Positions 1 to 7,045 of a stretch of DNA of 64,000 nt are shown here, in pieces. Under the pieces are notes generated by a model. The model was given only the letters and a program-made list of their open reading frames with translations, was not told the origin of the DNA and made no database searches. The DNA comes from an uncultured Blautia sp. GTDB taxonomy: Bacteria > Bacillota > Clostridia > Lachnospirales > Lachnospiraceae. The translations under genes and the position numbers were made by a program. The DNA is taken from assembly GCA_958367245.1 (NCBI GenBank), contig CATXEA010000007.1, positions 1 through 64,000 on the forward strand, given 5' to 3'. How positions within the stretch are numbered: the stretch's first letter is position 1; each line of letters begins with the position of its first letter.

Positions 1-415
1 CTCCAATAGCAACAAGGATAGAAACGTTTTGAATTTCACCACCCCAGCTACGTTTCAGATAGACACCATCAACACGCCGTACGGAAACGCCTGCCAGATA
101 CATTTCAATCAGAGCTTCTTCAACAGAAGATTCCCTGCGACGATAGCGTTCGATAATGGCAGTTTCAAATGAAACTCCTTTCAGCTTTGGAACTTTTAAT
201 TCTACATCACCGGCAGTAGTCTGGAAATTTCGCTTGTAGTGGCCGGAGCGATATCCTTGACGGTCAGTAGAACACTCATATTTCTGGACATTTACGAGTT
301 CGTTGGCTTCTTTATCAAGCAGAGCATTTAGAGTTTCTTCGACGCTGCTGCGGACAAGATCCTTTAAATCGTGCTTTATTAAATCTTCATTGAGTTGTAT
401 AATGTTATCAGACAT
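1..415 (-). CDS. IS256-family (mutator) transposase, N-terminal part, cut by window edge
   Basis: Reading the minus strand from the ATG at 413-415 gives an open frame to base 1 without a stop, about 138 residues. It begins MSDNIIQLNEDLIKHDLKDL and contains EALIEMYLAGVSVRRV, typical of the N-terminal half of IS256/mutator transposases, which move DNA with a DDE catalytic core that would lie beyond the window. A GGAGGT ribosome site lies 8 bases upstream. The outer end of the element should fall somewhere in 416-550, ahead of the sigma-factor gene. I could not define its inverted repeat because the other end is not visible. Confidence 0.85.
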   Translation of the reverse strand, partial: MSDNIIQLNEDLIKHDLKDLVRSSVEETLNALLDKEANELVNVQKYECSTDRQGYRSGHYKRNFQTTAGDVELKVPKLKGVSFETAIIERYRRRESSVEEALIEMYLAGVSVRRVDGVYLKRSWGGEIQNVSILVAIG

Positions 416-554
416 GGTTCTATACCTCCTATGGTGAATTTTGTGTGGTAACTTTATTCTACCAAACGGCTATAGACCATGTCTATTTTTATGAAATTGA
501 ATTTGCGAAATTAATTATACGTTATCATAAAAAGGGATATTTTCCTTTCCGCAG

Positions 555-562
555 CGTCTAAT
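555..562 (+). promoter_or_regulatory. Probable ECF-type -10 element (CGTCTAAT)
   Basis: The octamer CGTCTAAT lies 44 bases ahead of the first sigma-factor ATG. The same octamer sits 42 bases ahead of the second sigma gene at 3688. CGTC is the core -10 of many autoregulated ECF promoters. No TGAAAC-like -35 is visible at the expected distance here, unlike the second copy. Confidence 0.5.
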
Positions 563-606
563 CTATGTAAGTAAACTTGCTGGCCAGCAAAGAAAGGCGG
601 AACATT

Positions 607-1092
607 ATGACAAAAGATCAACTGGGCGTACTGATTCTGGAAGCGGAACGCCAGATGTACTGCACAGCCAAAACAATTCTGGGCAATGATGAGGATTGTG
701 CAGACGCAATTCAGGAGACGATTGTGAAAGCGTTTCAAAAAATAGACACATTGAAAAAAGATAAGTATGCAAAAACATGGCTGATGCGAATTCTGATTAA
801 TGAATGCTATAACTTAATTCGCCGCGAAAGCAGGCTTGTGTCTCTGGAAAATCTCACAGAATTGCCGGAGAGACAGCAAAAAAAAGAGACAGATTACAGC
901 GATTTATATCAGGCTGTGAATGCATTAAAAGACGAGCTGAAGCTTCCGGTAGTTTTGTATTATGCAGAGGATTTCAGTATAAGAGAAATAGCAGAAATTC
1001 TTGGGGTATCGGAAGGGGCAGTACAGAAAAGACTGGCAAGAGCCAGAGGGAAACTAAAAGCGGAGCTGGAGCAAATGGAGGTTATCATATGA
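607..1092 (+). CDS. ECF-type RNA polymerase sigma factor (first copy)
   Basis: A 161-residue sigma-70 family protein of the extracytoplasmic-function class, which directs RNA polymerase to stress or envelope promoters. Region 2 (about residues 10-45) contains the conserved ADAIQETIVKAF and TWLMRILINECYN stretches. Region 4 (about residues 105-155) has the helix-turn-helix IREIAEILGVSEGAVQKRLARAR. I chose the ATG at 607, 6 bases after AGGCGG, rather than a TTG at 577. Its stop overlaps the next start by 4 bases (ATGA), so the two are translationally coupled. The partner is the membrane protein that follows, a usual anti-sigma arrangement. A paralogue with the same layout lies at 3738. Confidence 0.92.
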   Translation: MTKDQLGVLILEAERQMYCTAKTILGNDEDCADAIQETIVKAFQKIDTLKKDKYAKTWLMRILINECYNLIRRESRLVSLENLTELPERQQKKETDYSDLYQAVNALKDELKLPVVLYYAEDFSIREIAEILGVSEGAVQKRLARARGKLKAELEQMEVII

Positions 1093-2546
1093 GATTAGAT
1101 GATTTAAAAAAGGATTTCCCTGAAACACCGGAATTTATTCATAAAATGGTTCTTGAGACAGTTGAGTCACAGTTGGAGGAGAAAAAGAAAATTGTGAGTA
1201 TTTCAGGAGGGAAAAAACGGAAAAAGAGAGTGCTTCGTACAGCATTTATTGCAGCTGCATGTGTTTTGACGGCAACCATAGCCTATGCGGCGGGGTCCAG
1301 AATTTATCAGATATATTTGGAAAAGCAAGGCAGCTACGGGATAGAAGCCAAGATAGAAAGCGAAGAGAGCGGGAAAAAACTGACAATACCTGAAAAAATT
1401 GATAAGGTCAAAATTGAGTGCGGTTACATTCCGGAAGGCATGGAATGGAACGATGAGTATCATATACAATATCCGGAGACACCGTATCTTGGAGGATTTT
1501 CTTTGTCTTCTGTTCTTTTGGACAGCCGCAGCTTTGATGCGGTTTTGCAGGAAACAGGTGTTGTAGAAAGTGAACAGAGAACCTTTGGTACCAGAGAGGG
1601 AATTTACCTGCAATATCAGGATATGAAGAAGGACGGCAGCTTTGACAAATGCATTTATCTGCTTTGCCCGGAGGAATATCAAATGCTTATTATCCAGATT
1701 GGCGATGATATTTCCAAAGAAGATGCAGTCAAATTTGCAGAAAATATTTCTCTTGTAAAAACAGGGGAGCAGGAGGAAACCAGCGGGCTTTATACATGGA
1801 GTGATTATCTGAATCCGGAAACCGTATATGACAGCGATATAGGTGAAACCATTACCTGTGTGTCTGAGAATGAACTGAAAATCTTGAAGGTTGGAGATAC
1901 CATAGAAATTGCAGGCAGCGGTGAAGACGCATCCGGTGAACAATTGGAGCTTCCGGGAATTTCCATAAGGCTCGATGAGGTTCAGATTGCCGATGACCTC
2001 AGCCTGCTGGAGGGTAAAAATATTCCCCAAGAGTGGCAGAACGCAACAGGAAGTGACGGAAAGTTACTGGACAGTACCCTTTCTTACATTAAATCCGGAG
2101 ACGGAATTGAGACACTGGATACAGTTGTAAGAACAGAGACGGTGAAACAGAAACTGGTATATGCGGTGGTGACTTATGAGAATCCTACAGAAACGGAAAT
2201 AAATCATATGCTGTATTTGGGGGCGCTGGCAACGATAAAGCACAAAGACGGAAAATATGAGATGTACTGGGAGCCTTCAGGAGAAGATTATGACCGGATT
2301 AGTGAGGACGGCGTCTCCCATACGGCAGAGATGACATATTCCAGCGTAAAGGAGAACTACGGAAATGGAGGAAATTATATTCCGACGCTGAAACCGGGCG
2401 AGAGTGTACAGGTGGAAATGGCATGGATCGTAAATGAAAAAGAGCTGGAAGATGTGTACCTGGATTTGACAGGTGATGCAGGGTACCTGCAGTTCACAGA
2501 AAAGGAATTGAAATATGGACTGTTTGATATCCGGCAGGGAGAGTGA
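1089..2546 (+). CDS. Single-pass membrane protein, likely anti-sigma factor of the preceding ECF sigma
   Basis: 485 residues. A short charged cytoplasmic N-terminus (about 1-48) precedes one membrane segment (about 49-68, hydrophobic and ending IAYAAG), then a large extracellular part. Residues about 85-225 resemble the DUF4367/DUF4179-type domains found beside ECF sigma genes. The C-terminal third looks like a beta-rich immunoglobulin-like domain. The position, 4-base overlap and topology fit an anti-sigma factor that holds the sigma at the membrane; this role is inferred, since no zinc-binding anti-sigma motif is visible. Start supported by TGGAGG upstream. Confidence 0.7.
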   Translation: MRLDDLKKDFPETPEFIHKMVLETVESQLEEKKKIVSISGGKKRKKRVLRTAFIAAACVLTATIAYAAGSRIYQIYLEKQGSYGIEAKIESEESGKKLTIPEKIDKVKIECGYIPEGMEWNDEYHIQYPETPYLGGFSLSSVLLDSRSFDAVLQETGVVESEQRTFGTREGIYLQYQDMKKDGSFDKCIYLLCPEEYQMLIIQIGDDISKEDAVKFAENISLVKTGEQEETSGLYTWSDYLNPETVYDSDIGETITCVSENELKILKVGDTIEIAGSGEDASGEQLELPGISIRLDEVQIADDLSLLEGKNIPQEWQNATGSDGKLLDSTLSYIKSGDGIETLDTVVRTETVKQKLVYAVVTYENPTETEINHMLYLGALATIKHKDGKYEMYWEPSGEDYDRISEDGVSHTAEMTYSSVKENYGNGGNYIPTLKPGESVQVEMAWIVNEKELEDVYLDLTGDAGYLQFTEKELKYGLFDIRQGE

Positions 2547-2654
2547 GAGTGTCCGAAGTGGATGTCCTTTTCCATAAATAAACCGCGATTCATCAAGCTG
2601 CCACAGTTCCGTATACTTTTATGCAGCTTTTTGAGCCTTTTTTCGTGAAAATAC

Positions 2655-2685
2655 TTGACCTTATACTTACTCCAACCCTTATAAT
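2655..2685 (+). promoter_or_regulatory. MerR-type promoter with 19-bp spacer
   Basis: TTGACC (2655-2660) and a perfect TATAAT (2680-2685) are separated by 19 bases, the overlong spacing that MerR-family activators correct by twisting the DNA. It lies 57 bases ahead of the merR-like gene, suggesting autoregulation. Confidence 0.65.
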
Positions 2686-2698
2686 GTAGCCATAAACA

Positions 2699-2726
2699 CA
2701 GGAATGCAGGAGCGTTCTTGAAAAAA
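2699..2726 (+). repeat. 28-bp dispersed repeat, copy 1
   Basis: Positions 2699-2726 match 48587-48614 at 25 of 28 bases, sharing the core GCGTTCTTGAA. This copy lies in the leader of the MerR gene. Confidence 0.5.
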
Positions 2727-2742
2727 GAGAGGAGCAAAGGCT

Positions 2743-3657
2743 ATGAACGTAAAGGAAGCGGAAAAGGTCAGCGGCATTTCCGGGCAGAATATCCGTTATT
2801 ATGAAAAAGAGGGATTAATAACGCCAAAGAGAAATCCGGTGAATTCTTATAGAGATTACGATGAGGAAAATATCAGAACTTTGAAGATTATCCGTATGCT
2901 GCGTATGCTTGGTATGCCCATTGAACAGATTCGTCTGATTCTGGAAGGAAGTCTTTCTATGGAAGACGCGCTGGGAATGCAGAAGGCGGAACTGGAGCAG
3001 CAGACACAGAAGCTGCAGGCGGCAATTCTGTTTTGTGAAAATCTGGAGAGGCAGAAAATTTCTCTGGAGGAATTGAATGTGGATGAATGTCTGGAAAGAA
3101 TGGAAAGAGAGCCTTCGAAGAGCGGGTATTTTACAAGCTGGATGGAAGATTACAAAACAGTGGCGAAAGAGGAGCACGAACGTGTCTTTACCTTTATGCC
3201 GGATGGGGCAGTTACCAATTCCAGAGAATTTACAGATGCGCTGCTGGCATATGCGGAAGAACACAATCTGGATATGATAATCACGAAAGAAGGGATGTAT
3301 CCGGAATTTACTATTGACGGTATAGAGTATCGGGCGGAACGAAATTACGGACGGTTATACCGGGTACCGGTGGCAGTTATCCACTGCGAGATGATACATC
3401 CTGAACTCTACGAATCAGAGATGCCTGCCAAACGACGCAGGATTATGAAAATACTTCATCACAGTCTGCCGGCAGCTGCCTTCATATTTATCATGTTCCT
3501 TATGATGGGAGGAGCAGGAGGACTGTCCTTCATGGAATACTTTACAACGAAGGAAGGGATGATATTGTTAGCGCTGATGGTGCTTCTGGGAATAGCGGAA
3601 TTTATTCACTGGTATCTTTTATACCGTAATCTGGACGGAAAAACAGGGAAAAAATAA
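2743..3657 (+). CDS. MerR-family regulator with C-terminal membrane anchor
   Basis: 304 residues. The first ~70 form a MerR winged helix-turn-helix (NVKEAEKVSGISGQNIRYYE, then a YRDYDEENI wing region). A coiled-coil dimerisation helix follows (about 75-115). A middle domain (about 130-230) is unrecognised. The last ~75 residues hold two hydrophobic segments (about 243-262 and 273-296), so the regulator is probably tethered to the membrane, which is unusual for MerR proteins. It sits alone between two ECF sigma modules and is preceded by a 19-bp-spacer promoter. Start chosen at ATG 2743 after GAGGAG. The DNA-binding call is firm; the ligand and targets are unknown. Confidence 0.85.
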   Translation: MNVKEAEKVSGISGQNIRYYEKEGLITPKRNPVNSYRDYDEENIRTLKIIRMLRMLGMPIEQIRLILEGSLSMEDALGMQKAELEQQTQKLQAAILFCENLERQKISLEELNVDECLERMEREPSKSGYFTSWMEDYKTVAKEEHERVFTFMPDGAVTNSREFTDALLAYAEEHNLDMIITKEGMYPEFTIDGIEYRAERNYGRLYRVPVAVIHCEMIHPELYESEMPAKRRRIMKILHHSLPAAAFIFIMFLMMGGAGGLSFMEYFTTKEGMILLALMVLLGIAEFIHWYLLYRNLDGKTGKK

Positions 3658-3664
3658 ATCGTAT

Positions 3665-3695
3665 TGAAATAAAACATCCATCTTACGCGTCTAAT
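3665..3695 (+). promoter_or_regulatory. Probable ECF sigma autoregulated promoter
   Basis: TGAAAT (3665-3670), close to the TGAAAC -35 of many ECF factors, is followed after 17 bases by CGTCTAAT (3688-3695). It lies 42 bases ahead of the second sigma gene, matching the spacing at the first sigma gene. Confidence 0.55.
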
Positions 3696-3737
3696 TAGTG
3701 TATACAAAAAAATGAACAGTTCGCGGGAGGAGATTTC

Positions 3738-4232
3738 ATGGAAATACTTGTGAAGAAGGCAAAGAAAGGCGACACAGACGCCTTCGCCCAACTGATTCGG
3801 ATGAATGCCCAAAGTATGTATAAAGTAGCCTGGGCGTATCTGAAGAATGAGGAAGATGCGGCGGATGCCATACAGGAAACAATCCTGATCTGTTATGAAA
3901 AGCTTGGTACACTAAAGAAAAGCAAATACTTTAAAACGTGGCTCATACGAATACTGATGAATCAGTGCAATGATTTGCTGAAAACACGCAGAAGGGAAAC
4001 GGGAGAGCTTGAACAGGCGGAGACTGCCTATGAAGAATCCGGATACCATGAGTGCGAGTGGAAAGAAATTCTTTTAAAACTTGATGAAAAATACAGGGTA
4101 ATCGTAACCCTTTATTATGGTCAGGGACTTAGCGTAAAAGAAATCAGCAAACTGCTTGAACTGAATCAGAATACAGTTCTCACCCGCCTTTCCAGAGCGA
4201 GAGAAAAGCTGCGCAAAGAGTATGAGATGTGA
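3738..4232 (+). CDS. ECF-type RNA polymerase sigma factor (second copy)
   Basis: 164 residues, paralogous to the sigma at 607 (both contain DAADAIQETI/CADAIQETI and KTWL-RILMNQC-like region 2 motifs). Region 4 includes VKEISKLLELNQNTVLTRLS as its helix-turn-helix. The ATG at 3738 follows GGGAGGAG. The next gene, a DUF4179-type membrane protein, begins 13 bases after the stop. As with the first pair, the sigma is expected to be released from its membrane partner by an envelope signal and to transcribe its own operon; the CGTCTAAT promoter supports this. Confidence 0.92.
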   Translation: MEILVKKAKKGDTDAFAQLIRMNAQSMYKVAWAYLKNEEDAADAIQETILICYEKLGTLKKSKYFKTWLIRILMNQCNDLLKTRRRETGELEQAETAYEESGYHECEWKEILLKLDEKYRVIVTLYYGQGLSVKEISKLLELNQNTVLTRLSRAREKLRKEYEM

Positions 4233-4245
4233 ACGGAGGCTTCTT

Positions 4246-5010
4246 ATGAGTAAGATGGAAAATAAATTATTTCAGAGTTTTACAGAGGAAACAGAAATAC
4301 CGGAAACAGTAAATGCACGGATAGAGAACACTTTAACATATCTGAAAAACGAGAAACAGGAAAAAACAGGAAGAAGAATACATTCATGGAAAAAAGTCCG
4401 AAAAACAGCGATTGTTGCTGTTGCCTGTATTGCCCTGACCGGAACCGGCGTATATGCAGTGGGCAGCCATTTCGGTTTGTTTGATTTCATGGAAAGAAGC
4501 GGATTGGCAGTATCAGAAGACACGGTGAAAAAGACACAGACAGATGTAGGGGAAAAAGCAGAAAATGCTCTTGCTTCCTTTGAGGTGAAAGAGGCGTTAT
4601 ATGACAACAATTCTGTTTATATCACAATAGAAGTGCAGGCGGCAAAACCGGAGAAATATCTTCTGGTTCCTGAGGATGTTATGGAGACAGATACCCTGTA
4701 TTATCTGGGAATTGAATCAGAGCAGACAGTAGGGGAATATGCAGCAGAAAAGGGGAGAGAGCTTCTGTTTATAGGAGCAGGATTCCAGTTTACAGAGGAG
4801 CTTGCTATGGATACATATTCCCGTGATTTCAAAAGTATCAGCGACGACAAAGCCATCCTGTTCCTGTATGGAAACAGAAGAAACGGAACTTCGGAACCTG
4901 AAAAACTGGATTTGTTTTGCACAGGAAGCGCAAGGGAAAAAGATGCAAAAAGTGTAGATGACGTATATCGCTGCAAGATACCTTTTACCTTACAGAAAAG
5001 TGAAGAATAA
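4246..5010 (+). CDS. DUF4179-like membrane protein, likely anti-sigma factor
   Basis: 254 residues from the ATG at 4246, which follows GGAGG by 6 bases; an ATG at 4222 lacks such a site. A cytoplasmic N-terminus of about 50 residues precedes one membrane helix (about 53-72, ending GVYAVGSHFGLF). The extracellular part has the DUF4179 look (ASFEVKEALYDNNSVYITIE). It is shorter than its counterpart at 1089, lacking the C-terminal beta domain. The location directly after an ECF sigma gene suggests anti-sigma or sensor function. Confidence 0.75.
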   Translation: MSKMENKLFQSFTEETEIPETVNARIENTLTYLKNEKQEKTGRRIHSWKKVRKTAIVAVACIALTGTGVYAVGSHFGLFDFMERSGLAVSEDTVKKTQTDVGEKAENALASFEVKEALYDNNSVYITIEVQAAKPEKYLLVPEDVMETDTLYYLGIESEQTVGEYAAEKGRELLFIGAGFQFTEELAMDTYSRDFKSISDDKAILFLYGNRRNGTSEPEKLDLFCTGSAREKDAKSVDDVYRCKIPFTLQKSEE

Positions 5011-5104
5011 ACAGAAATTTCTCTGCCTGAGGAGAAAACCTAAGCGCTCTTACAGGTATACAAAAACAAATAGTTTCACAAACAAACTTTTTGCCTGTAA
5101 TCCC

Positions 5105-5134
5105 TTGTCATTTGCCTATGTTATGAGGTATTCT
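5105..5134 (+). promoter_or_regulatory. Probable purC promoter
   Basis: TTGTCA (5105-5110), 18-base spacer, TATTCT (5129-5134), 57 bases ahead of purC. A weak stem ACAGG/CCTGT (5052-5098) lies upstream without a T tract. No purine riboswitch was recognised. Confidence 0.45.
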
Positions 5135-5191
5135 ATAGGTTGAATTACTTATGTAACACAAGAAAAATATAAAATGTTGAGGTGCGAAAAA

Positions 5192-6064
5192 ATGCAGGAA
5201 ATGAAACCTATTAAAGAGGGTAAAGTACGTGAAATTTATGATAACGGCGACAGCCTGATTATGGTTGCGACAGACCGCATCAGTTGCTTCGATGTTATTC
5301 TTAAAAATGAAGTAACAAAGAAAGGTACCGTTCTTACACAGATGTCTAAATTCTGGTTTGATATGACAGAGGACATCCTTCCGAATCATATGATTTCTGT
5401 AGATGTGAAAGATATGCCGGAGTTTTTCCAGCAGGATAAATTCAACGGAAACAGCATGATGTGCCGTAAACTGAATATGCTTCCAATCGAGTGTATCGTT
5501 CGTGGTTATATCACAGGAAGCGGCTGGGAAAGCTATAAGGAAACAGGTAAGGTTTGCGGAATTGAACTTCCTGAAGGATTAAAAGAATCTGATAAACTGC
5601 CTGAGCCAATCTACACTCCATCTACAAAGGCTGAAATCGGCGATCACGACGAGAATATTTCCTTTGAGCAGAGTATCGCTCACCTTGAGAAATACTTCCC
5701 GGGCAAAGGTCAGGAATACGCTGAGAAACTTCGTGACTGCACAATCGCTCTTTACAAAAAATGTGCGGAATACGCTCTGAGCAAAGGTATCATTATCGCA
5801 GATACGAAATTCGAGTTCGGTCTGGACGAAGAAGGCAACATTGTGATCGGTGATGAAATGCTCACACCGGACAGCTCCAGATTCTGGCCTGCAGAAGGCT
5901 ATGAACCGGGACACGGACAGCCGTCCTTTGACAAACAGTTTGCCCGCGACTGGCTGAAAGCAAATCCGGACAACGACTGGACTTTACCGGAAGAAATCGT
6001 AGACAAAACAATCGAGAAATATCTTCAGGGATATGAAATGCTTACAGGTAAAAAATTAGGCTGA
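5192..6064 (+). CDS. purC: Phosphoribosylaminoimidazole-succinocarboxamide synthase
   Basis: 290 residues. SAICAR synthetase joins aspartate to carboxyaminoimidazole ribotide with ATP in purine synthesis. Family signatures visible include the N-terminal [10 protein letters not shown] loop, TDRISCFDV, the [14 protein letters not shown] segment and DTKFEFG near residue 205. I chose ATG 5192 with GAGGTG 7 bases upstream over an ATG at 5174. This is the ~290-residue clade rather than the ~235-residue form. No other pur gene is nearby, so it is transcribed apart from the main purine operon, from its own promoter. Confidence 0.96.
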   Translation: MQEMKPIKEGKVREIYDNGDSLIMVATDRISCFDVILKNEVTKKGTVLTQMSKFWFDMTEDILPNHMISVDVKDMPEFFQQDKFNGNSMMCRKLNMLPIECIVRGYITGSGWESYKETGKVCGIELPEGLKESDKLPEPIYTPSTKAEIGDHDENISFEQSIAHLEKYFPGKGQEYAEKLRDCTIALYKKCAEYALSKGIIIADTKFEFGLDEEGNIVIGDEMLTPDSSRFWPAEGYEPGHGQPSFDKQFARDWLKANPDNDWTLPEEIVDKTIEKYLQGYEMLTGKKLG

Positions 6065-6076
6065 TTGAGGTAAAAC

Positions 6077-7045
6077 ATGATTTCAAAGACAGTACGCAGG
6101 ATTCTGCAGGCGCTGTCCTATGACAGTAAGGATGTGGAATCTGCCAGACGTATAGCGGATTTGAGGAAACTGGACACTATACGGATTTTTTTAAAGAAAC
6201 TGGATGTGCGGATCTGTAACGGAGAACATGAAATTCCTGTGAGACTGTATTTTCCTACAGAACAGGCTATGAGGGCAGTGGTGGAGGAAGGTTATACCTT
6301 CCCCATTCTGCTCTTTTTTCATGGTGGAGGCTGGATTAAAGAAAGCGTGGAAAATTACGACCGCGTCTGTGCCCGCATGGCACAGTCCACCTCTCACATT
6401 GTAGCGTCTGTAGAGTACAGGCTGGCTCCGGAACATCCGTTTCCGACAGGCTTGGAGGACTGCTATGCAGCTGCGAAAGCCCTTTATGAAGACCCGAAGA
6501 TTCCTTCGGATAAAATTACAATTATGGGAGACAGTGCAGGAGGAAATCTGGCAGCTGCAGTAACGCTTCTTGCGAAAGAGAGAGGTGACTTCATGCCCGA
6601 AAGGCAGATTCTCATTTATCCGGCGCTGAACAACTGTTATACAGAAGAATCCCCCTATCCTTCTGTGAAAGAAAACGGACAGGGATACCTTCTGACAGCA
6701 TCAAAAATGGAGAATTTCCTGAACCTGTACCAGAGTAGCCCGCAGGACAGAAACAATCCTCTGTTTGCGCCGATACTGGCGAAGGATTTGCGCCATATGC
6801 CGGAAACTTTGATTCTGACAGCAGAATTTGACCCTCTTCGGGACGAAGGGGAGGCTTACGGAGAAAGACTTCGGGAAGCCGGAAATTATGTGGAGGTTCA
6901 CAGAATCAAGGATGCGCTTCACGGCTTTTTTGCCCTTGGAATCCGGTTTCTTCATGTGCAGGAAAGCTTTGAATATATGAACGAATTTTTGAAAAGGGAA
7001 GCGGTAGAACAGTGGAATTCAAATATTCAAAATGGAGAAAATTAG
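6077..7045 (+). CDS. Alpha/beta-hydrolase esterase, HSL type
   Basis: 322 residues of the hormone-sensitive-lipase/acetyl-esterase family. The oxyanion loop HGGGW is near residue 82, the nucleophile elbow GDSAGGN near residue 152, the acid is probably the Asp in FDPLRDEG, and the histidine is in DALHGFF near the C-terminus, so the triad is complete. No signal peptide, so it is cytoplasmic. It starts 12 bases after purC. Its last 34 bases overlap the next gene, an acyltransferase-like membrane protein, implying a shared pathway around acyl esters. The substrate is unknown. Confidence 0.85.
   Translation: MISKTVRRILQALSYDSKDVESARRIADLRKLDTIRIFLKKLDVRICNGEHEIPVRLYFPTEQAMRAVVEEGYTFPILLFFHGGGWIKESVENYDRVCARMAQSTSHIVASVEYRLAPEHPFPTGLEDCYAAAKALYEDPKIPSDKITIMGDSAGGNLAAAVTLLAKERGDFMPERQILIYPALNNCYTEESPYPSVKENGQGYLLTASKMENFLNLYQSSPQDRNNPLFAPILAKDLRHMPETLILTAEFDPLRDEGEAYGERLREAGNYVEVHRIKDALHGFFALGIRFLHVQESFEYMNEFLKREAVEQWNSNIQNGEN

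Noticed and set aside
1203..2030. 275-codon minus-strand frame
   Set aside because: It is antisense to the anti-sigma-like gene, has low-complexity shadow composition and lacks a ribosome site.
4958..5143. 61-codon frame after the second anti-sigma gene
   Set aside because: It overlaps the gene end, lacks a ribosome site and reads into the purC promoter.
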